Source: Hormoscilla sp. GUM202
Lineage (GTDB): Bacteria; Cyanobacteriota; Cyanobacteriia; Cyanobacteriales; Desertifilaceae
Assembly: GCA_005518205.2 (NCBI GenBank)
Contig: RFFC02000010.1
Span: 1-37,313 of the forward strand
DNA length: 37,313 nucleotides
Direction of reading: 5' to 3'
Shown here piece after piece: positions 36,201-37,313 of this stretch. The notes under the pieces are model-generated. The model ran no database searches. It was not told the DNA's origin and saw only the letters and a list, made by a program, of their open reading frames with translations. Made by a program: the position numbers and the translations under genes. Position 1 is the stretch's first letter, and each line of letters starts with the position of its first letter.

Positions 36201-36407
36201 CTGGGGCTGTCGGGCGATCGCCTCTCTGTATACCGCGATCGCCTCTGCTATTTTCCCGGTATTTTGCAGGAACACTCCCAACAAATAGGTGGTTTCACTA
36301 TGCCCGGGATGGGTTAATAGCACTTGCCGACAGATTGCGATCGCGTTTTCTCCTTCCCCCCCTTGATAGAAACTATGGGCTTTTGCTAAACTTTCATTAA
36401 TATTCAT
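27243..36407 (-). CDS. Giant five-module TPR-glycosyltransferase protein (likely continues by -1 frameshift)
   Basis: In frame 0 it encodes 3054 residues. Five modules end near residues 625, 1290, 1895, 2535 and 3045, each with five or more TPRs, a GF-EYEWRW bridge and a GT-B domain (LLYTEQGFGD-I-FIRY, KVGIVWAG, LDLVI-VDTAVAHLAGALGKPVWVLL, PDWRW, SPWYPT). Similarity to heptosyltransferase-like family 9 suggests a sugar transferase, but the donor and acceptor are unknown. No export signal is seen. The start MNINESLAKAHSFYQGG has no strong ribosome site. Several linkers are encoded by dispersed DNA repeats in frame, mainly in the loop between the GT-B halves (near 29250-29320, 33020-33285, 34985-35160) and at module joins. 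The frame stops after KKKMN within an A-rich slippery site. A fused product of about 4012 residues would have seven modules, like the second giant gene. Confidence 0.92.
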   Translation of the reverse strand: MNINESLAKAHSFYQGGEGENAIAICRQVLLTHPGHSETTYLLGVFLQNTGKIAEAIAVYREAIARQPQDMRLHNNLGVALRSLGQDDEAIACYEKAISIDPNCAEAYHNLAMILEVSDRREEAIAYYEKAIAIKPEKAEFYNQLGQGYQKWGLFPEAVRQYQEALRIKPDYLEAICNLGIALQLQGKIEEAIAQYRQALAIKPDYPEVYNNMGTAWESQGKLAEAIGCHQQAIALKPDFAEAYSDLGFALQGQKKWAEALGYYRHAIALKPDAAMARVRLGMCLLLLQDLSQGFVEYEWRWRTKSQTPEERLGKPLWDGSSLAGKTILLHTEQGCGDAIQFVRYAALVAQRGASKVILETYPDLWRLFTTVSGVQQFVIKGEPLPAFDLQAPLMSLPRILGTTIETIPAGVPYLWNPPLPPFERGDHTDPVGWVEERNPTRQGGVPRQEPGNEEAEPQGPRSLAPAREREERTEGGLRKVGIVWAVNAQSPTAKKRSCPLSLFLELSQIPGISLYSLQKEPTDIPEGAPIQDLSTQLGDFADTAAAIAQLDLIISVDTAVAHLAGALGKPVWVLLPFSPDWRWLLDRSDSPWYPTMRLFRQAKQSDWQGVFAQVKAALVDGQAGLPPAVPHAEAGETPALRFGQAGLPPAVPHATQEISIDRGLEIARNYHELGETQQAIDMCRQILSNFPAHADTLYSLGSFLHTANNLDEAIALYQQAIVCDSDHIEARLNLGLAICQQGDPEKAIAIYQEASNIKPDRAEIYYNLGNALQEQEKHEEAIANYQQAIALKPDYPQAYNNWGNCLKTVGRLDEAIVQYQQAIALDQNYAGAYNRLGNTFKKQGKIAEAIAQYHLALAIEPNYVEVHNNMALVLQTEGRLDEAIGHYNKSLALRPNDATTHFARAFTWLLMGEMLAGWNEYEWRWDDNIVAPRHFEQPLWDGSYLAGGTILIYAEQGLGDNIQFIRYAPLVKERVGQVIVECPECLVRLFANVPGIDRVVTQGTVPEKSPLPEFDVQVPLLSLPRILGTTLENIPASIPYLSNPPQPPLERGGLLSPPLEQKNPPQPPLERGGLMTPPLEQKNPPQPPLERGGLMTPPLEQKNPPQPPLERGGLLTPPFRRGVGGDFPNEAAIKVGFVWAGTDSYLHDLTRYRSCSVDDFLELLAIPSVTLYSLQKEPSEEELEVLRGETGGGRAGETPALRILSLHEQLHDFADTANAIAQLDLVISVDTAVAHLAGAMGKPVWVLLPFAPDWRWMLNRSDSPWYPTMRLFRQSQPGDWPFVQVKSALQSLVQLLIGNIKFDNERTLINNEQLAIDNEQLAIALAHHQAGRLEAAENIYRQIIANQPETAPDYAQALHLLGVMAHQKGQSDIAVDSIEKAIALNPNQGEFHSNLSAVYHGLQQLDLAIAHAREATNLAPEFAEGYFNLAAILRDRGDADGAIANYRTTLRLQPDNIEAARNLAATLKEQGLLDEAIGSYQQVVSLEAKGPEDHFNLGVTLQQQGRQEEAIVQYRTAIELRPDYADAYHNIGVALQQTGKPELAIAYYQKAIELLPEYIDAYNNMGHAFYELRRIDEAIAAYGKTLEIDSENVEAHFARSLTLLYANNFTAGFAEYHWRWHLPGKVMPAFPQPLWTGEELAGRTILLHAEQGLGDTIQFIRYLPLVAQRHPRAIVCACGPSLVRLFSTIPGISKLVSVVDESVEFDLHAPLMSLPGILGTTVSTIPTQIPYLQTVENVTVQMPGTGNLKVGIVWAAGEWGENRLQSPQRLRSCGLNYFLELLDIPGLVFYSLQKGARAVEVMDPIHDLSPQLNDFADTASAIAQLDLVISVDTAVPHLAGALGKPVWVLLPFAPDWRWMQSGESTPWYSTMRLFRQASPGDWQGVFEEVWDSLLALGYQEEGEAVKKRKKQQKAKNKGFGNQFKPPTPTIAFPGGPQGTRAVNNRVLQLLDEGFQAQQNGKIDAAIACFSKAISIDPEFAEAHRRLGMALKKQGKLAEATQHYKRAINLKPDLLDAHVNLGVVLRKQGLPQEAIAAYQKALQINPNAANVHNNIGNVYRDLGRVDEAASSYQRAIAIQPDYVDPIVSLGSIFQEQDKLEDAIAMYDRAIAMEPNSASVRSNLGVALKDVGRLDEAKVHLERAIALDPNYAIGYSNLGLVLEEMDRVDEAEAMSRQAIALDPNFTDAYHNLAVALHRKCQLQASIASYERAIDLNPQFAEAHMGLAITLMLAGDYRRGFAEYEWRWQLKHIQRPELNQPEWQGESLDGKTILLYTEQGFGDTINFIRYVPLVRARGSNVNVNVKVIVMCKPAVYRLLQTVDGIDRVVIKGEELPSFDVKAALLSLPRILGNTWETIPTQVPYVKAVLSEALAGEEALKLGTGETPILRTEQLKVGIVWAGNPSNKNDRRRSTTLSYFQQLLEIPGIAFYSLQKGSRTADITPEIGNLVNLDPLLKDFADTAAIVRQLDLVITVDTAVAHLAGALGKPVWVLLCHCPDWRWRLTYENSPWYPTIRLFRQQQPGDWSELFARVKSALLSWSGESSVVSGQLSVVGSQSSVVGSQVQQTTNNKQLTSDEITSLLQAGVQHQQGGRLEAARSIYQQILQAQPHNVDARQLLGVVAYQMDNAEEAIAHYRQALELNPHYPQVLNNLGAALWKLERAAEAIPYYKKAIALKPDYIDAYNNLGQALMREDRTDEAISAYQQLLSLKPDHVEAHVNLGLAWRELGNLNQAIGHYQQALARQPQNPEAHLYLAITLLLSGDFPRGFVEYEWRWHQKGFSLGHYLHNVWDGSPLEGKTILLRGEQGFGDAMQFIRYLPMVRARKPGRIVVECQQPLIRLFETLEGIDQLVVKGEQLPPLDLQAPLMSLPRILGTTLDTIPNLVPYLQAPANSETPLTGQTKVGIVWAGSTMNKTDRHRSINLSHFLPLLQMDDVSFYSLQKGDRVADITSDIPNLVNLDPQIHDFADTAAIIAQLDLVITVDTAVAHLAGALGKPVWVLLAFAPDWRWMLERPDSPWYPTMGLFRQQKRGDWSEVFAAVKQALQEIVAEKKKMN
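27253..27262 (-). promoter_or_regulatory. A10 slippery tract with A_AAA_AAG heptamer, candidate -1 frameshift site
   Basis: On the minus strand the reading frame is CAG GAG ATT GTT GCG GAA AAA AAA AAG ATG AAT TAG. It contains A_AAA_AAG in the correct phase, and a -1 shift leads directly into GAT GAA TTA, the frame of the next two modules. A Shine-Dalgarno-like AGGAG lies 11 to 14 bases upstream of the possible slip sites, similar to the stimulator arrangement in dnaX. The tract could also cause transcriptional slippage or be a sequencing-error site. Confidence 0.6.
28682..28793. repeat. CAACAACTGAC-type short repeats in the module 4-5 linker
   Basis: Variants of ACCAACAACTGACAACTGAC recur five or more times and are translated as SSVVSGQLSVVGSQSSVVGS and on to NNKQLTSD. 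This kind of heptad-like repeat is common between cyanobacterial genes but is coding here. Confidence 0.8.
29246..29315. repeat. Mosaic of dispersed repeats in the GT-B loop of module 4
   Basis: GTTCGTAGGATAGGCGTCTC GCCTGTCC and AAGCTTTAGCGCTTC-like pieces are translated as SEALAGEEALKLGTGETPIL between VPYVKA and KVGIVWAG. The pieces match repeat families found at 32800, 34483 and 26198. Confidence 0.65.
30589..30612. repeat. GTTCCC/GGGAAC palindrome in the module 3-4 linker
   Basis: GTTCCCTGGGGACCGCCTGG then GAAC encodes AFPGGPQGTRA in the spacer between modules. It is the same family as the repeat inside murE. Confidence 0.65.
32435..32490. repeat. AATTGCTAATTGTTC short repeats in the module 2-3 linker
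   Basis: Three imperfect copies of CAATTGCTAATTGTTC encode INNEQLAIDNEQLAIALAHH just before the first TPR of module 3. Confidence 0.75.
32798..32826. repeat. GTAGGGCGGGCGTCTCGCCTGCCC repeat, coding
   Basis: It encodes GRAGETPALRI in a second loop of the module 2 glycosyltransferase domain, between the SLQK strand and DFADTA. The same unit occurs at about 34483-34506 in the module 1-2 linker, and a variant in the intergenic DNA near 6993. Confidence 0.75.
33031..33285. repeat. 60-bp tandem repeat, about four units, encoding a Pro-rich spacer
   Basis: The unit AAGCCCCCCCCTTTCTAAGG ... GGGGGATTTTTCTGCTCTAA repeats with an exact 60-base period (20 codons), with one or two differences per unit. 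It is translated as NPPQPPLERGG-x-x-x-PPLEQK between IPYLS and KVGFVWAG of module 2. Each unit has a CCCCCC/GGGGGG hairpin. A related single unit (NPPLPPFERG) lies at about 35130-35160 in module 1. Confidence 0.93.
34443..34547. repeat. 66-bp direct repeat in the module 1-2 linker
   Basis: GGCGTGGGGCACCGCAGGGG ... CCTGCCCG occurs at 34443 and 34509, with a GTAGGGCGGGCGTCTCGCC unit between. It is translated as GQAGLPPAVPHA twice, joined by EAGETPALRF. Confidence 0.88.
34985..35160. repeat. Cluster of three repeat families in the GT-B loop of module 1
   Basis: Two GTTCCCTGG/CCAGGGAAC palindromes (35000-35023 and 35049-35072) and a CCCCCCTTTCAAAGGGGGG unit near 35129-35160 are translated together, adding about 55 residues between VPYLW and KVGIVWAV. 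The frame is kept throughout. Confidence 0.8.
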
Positions 36408-36598
36408 GGGCCATGATCTTGAATAGTCGGGTGGTTAAAAGCGATATCCACATCAGTACTGCCAATGTATTGAAGACGCCCCTGAGAAAGTAATAATTCT
36501 GGAACGGCTTGGCTTCGCGCTTGGCTTCGCGCTTGGCTTCGCGCTTCGGGCTACTCCGTCTCCTACCAACGGGTTTTGACCACACCCGAATAAATGGA
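36408..36598. other. Upstream region of the giant gene
   Basis: No gene is supported. It contains a 12-bp tandem repeat, TTGGCTTCGCGC three times, near 36511-36547. I see no clear promoter or strong ribosome site before the ATG at 36407. Confidence 0.5.
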
Positions 36599-36646
36599 GG
36601 GCGTTGCACATTGGGTGCATCCCATATTTGCCTCGCCGCCCGAACC

Positions 36647-37215
36647 CTAAAGGGCCCGGTTCTCTTGTGAATGCTTGATTTCTTCAATGGCCTCGGAGAC
36701 CGTCGGCCACTCTTGCTCTGGGCCAGACTCTTTCTCTTGTGAATGCCTGATTTCTTCAATGGCCTCGGAGACCGTCGGGAACTCAAAATCATGGCGCTGC
36801 ACCAGCCGTTGCTGAGTTCCCCGGGAGACGCTAATCCCCGTGAGCACCTTAAGATCTTCCGAGGCGTGCTCATAGGAAGAGTTTGCACTTAGCAATAAGC
36901 AACATTTCTCCAGATAGGGGCTCCACTGGCTATAGGGCTTTACCTCAAAATAGGCCGCTTGTTTGGAGGTGATTGAAATCTTGCCCACAATGCTATTTAA
37001 AGCTCTGGCTCGTCCGGCAGTGGTACCACTGCTACTTTGGATAAAAAAAGGGCAATCTCTGGACCGACGTATTGAAGCCACTGCCTGCGGATGGTGCCTT
37101 CTATCCCTGAGAGCGTTTTCAATTCCTCTGGAACAGTCGCTTGAGCCTCCTCGTACAACAAGGCGGCCATGGCCAAGGCATAAGTTTGTATTTGAGCCAA
37201 CTTCTCTCTATTCAT
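36647..37215 (-). pseudogene. ISKra4-family transposase, N-terminal fragment in two frames
   Basis: One frame (37215 to about 37043) gives MNREKLAQIQTYALAMAALL ... GIEGTIRRQWLQYVGPEIALF. A second frame continues FFIQSSSGTTAGRARALNSI ... YSQWSPYLEKCCLLLSANSS ... GTQQRLVQRHDFEFPTVSEA. Both match the N-terminal region of ISKra4 transposases. The frames join -1 at a T7 run (37043-37049). The protein then runs into a 24-residue duplication (PTVSEAIEEIRHSQEKESGP...) and stops, so the catalytic part is missing. Confidence 0.8.
36661..36779. repeat. 72-bp direct duplication in the transposase fragment
   Basis: TCTCTTGTGAATGC-TGATTT CTTCAATGGCCTCGGAGACC recurs at 36661 and 36733, an exact 24-codon shift. 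It lies at the truncation point of the transposase. Confidence 0.85.
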
Positions 37216-37313
37216 CGTTTCAGGGGGAACGTTTGTCTGGTATCTCAGCCTAACATCATCTCGTCAGTTGCTCGACTAAGCAAAAATACTCATTACCAAA
37301 CTGGGATGCACCC

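Larger units (their letters stand above)
36599..37313 (-). mobile_element. Truncated ISKra4-like insertion sequence, probably continuing past the window
   Basis: Left end: GGGCGTTGCACATTGGGTGC then ATCCCA (36599-36624). Right end: TGGGATGCACCC at 37302-37313, the exact inverse of the inner part of the left end. The true right end should therefore lie about 14 bases outside the window. Only the 5' half of a transposase remains inside, and part of the interior is replaced by a dispersed CCGCCCGAACCCTAAAGGGC unit and a 72-bp duplication. Confidence 0.7.

Noticed and set aside
36397-36888. Frame linking the 12-bp repeat with the upstream region of the giant gene
   Set aside because: It crosses an insertion-sequence end and runs antisense-phase to the transposase fragment; no family match.

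Overview
The window reads as a chromosomal piece of a filamentous cyanobacterium. The evidence is the very frequent HIP1 octamer GCGATCGC, abundant intragenic dispersed repeats, and several mobile-element types; the order (Oscillatoriales-like) is only a guess. Every gene I can support lies on the minus strand, so the layout below runs from the right end (upstream) to the left end (downstream).

Right end (36.6-37.3 kb): a truncated ISKra4-like insertion sequence that probably continues a few bases past the window. Next come three huge reading frames built from one repeating module: TPR repeats followed by a GT-B (family 9/heptosyltransferase-like) glycosyltransferase domain. A 9.2-kb frame (27243-36407, five modules) runs into a 2.9-kb frame (two modules) that has no credible start of its own. 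The frames meet at an A10 tract containing the -1 frameshift heptamer A_AAA_AAG, so the real product may be one seven-module protein of about 4012 residues. After an Rpn-type nuclease gene (23291-24250) and an ORF-less, chimeric group II intron (21429-23098) comes an 11-kb gene (10335-21395) that also has seven modules. Downstream is a triple fusion, GT4 + GT2 + FkbM methyltransferase (7276-10146), whose 5' end carries a 116-bp MITE. Together these suggest a surface-glycan or protein-glycosylation locus.

Left part: a family of GH19 (chitinase/endolysin-like) genes at 3.4-7 kb. One is intact with two peptidoglycan-binding domains, one is a decayed remnant, and one is frameshifted near its membrane anchor and followed by a small anchored protein sharing a Cys-rich domain of unknown function. 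An apparently intact IS630 element (2179-3201) separates them from a glutaredoxin-like gene and murE. A second MITE (85-244) and the 5'-truncated end of a HIT-family gene close the window.

The most unusual features are the candidate frameshift joining two parts of a giant modular gene, the repeated in-frame capture of dispersed DNA repeats at the same loop of the glycosyltransferase fold and at module junctions, and a 435-bp stretch shared by three distant modules with at most one mismatch. No tRNA, rRNA or CRISPR array was seen.
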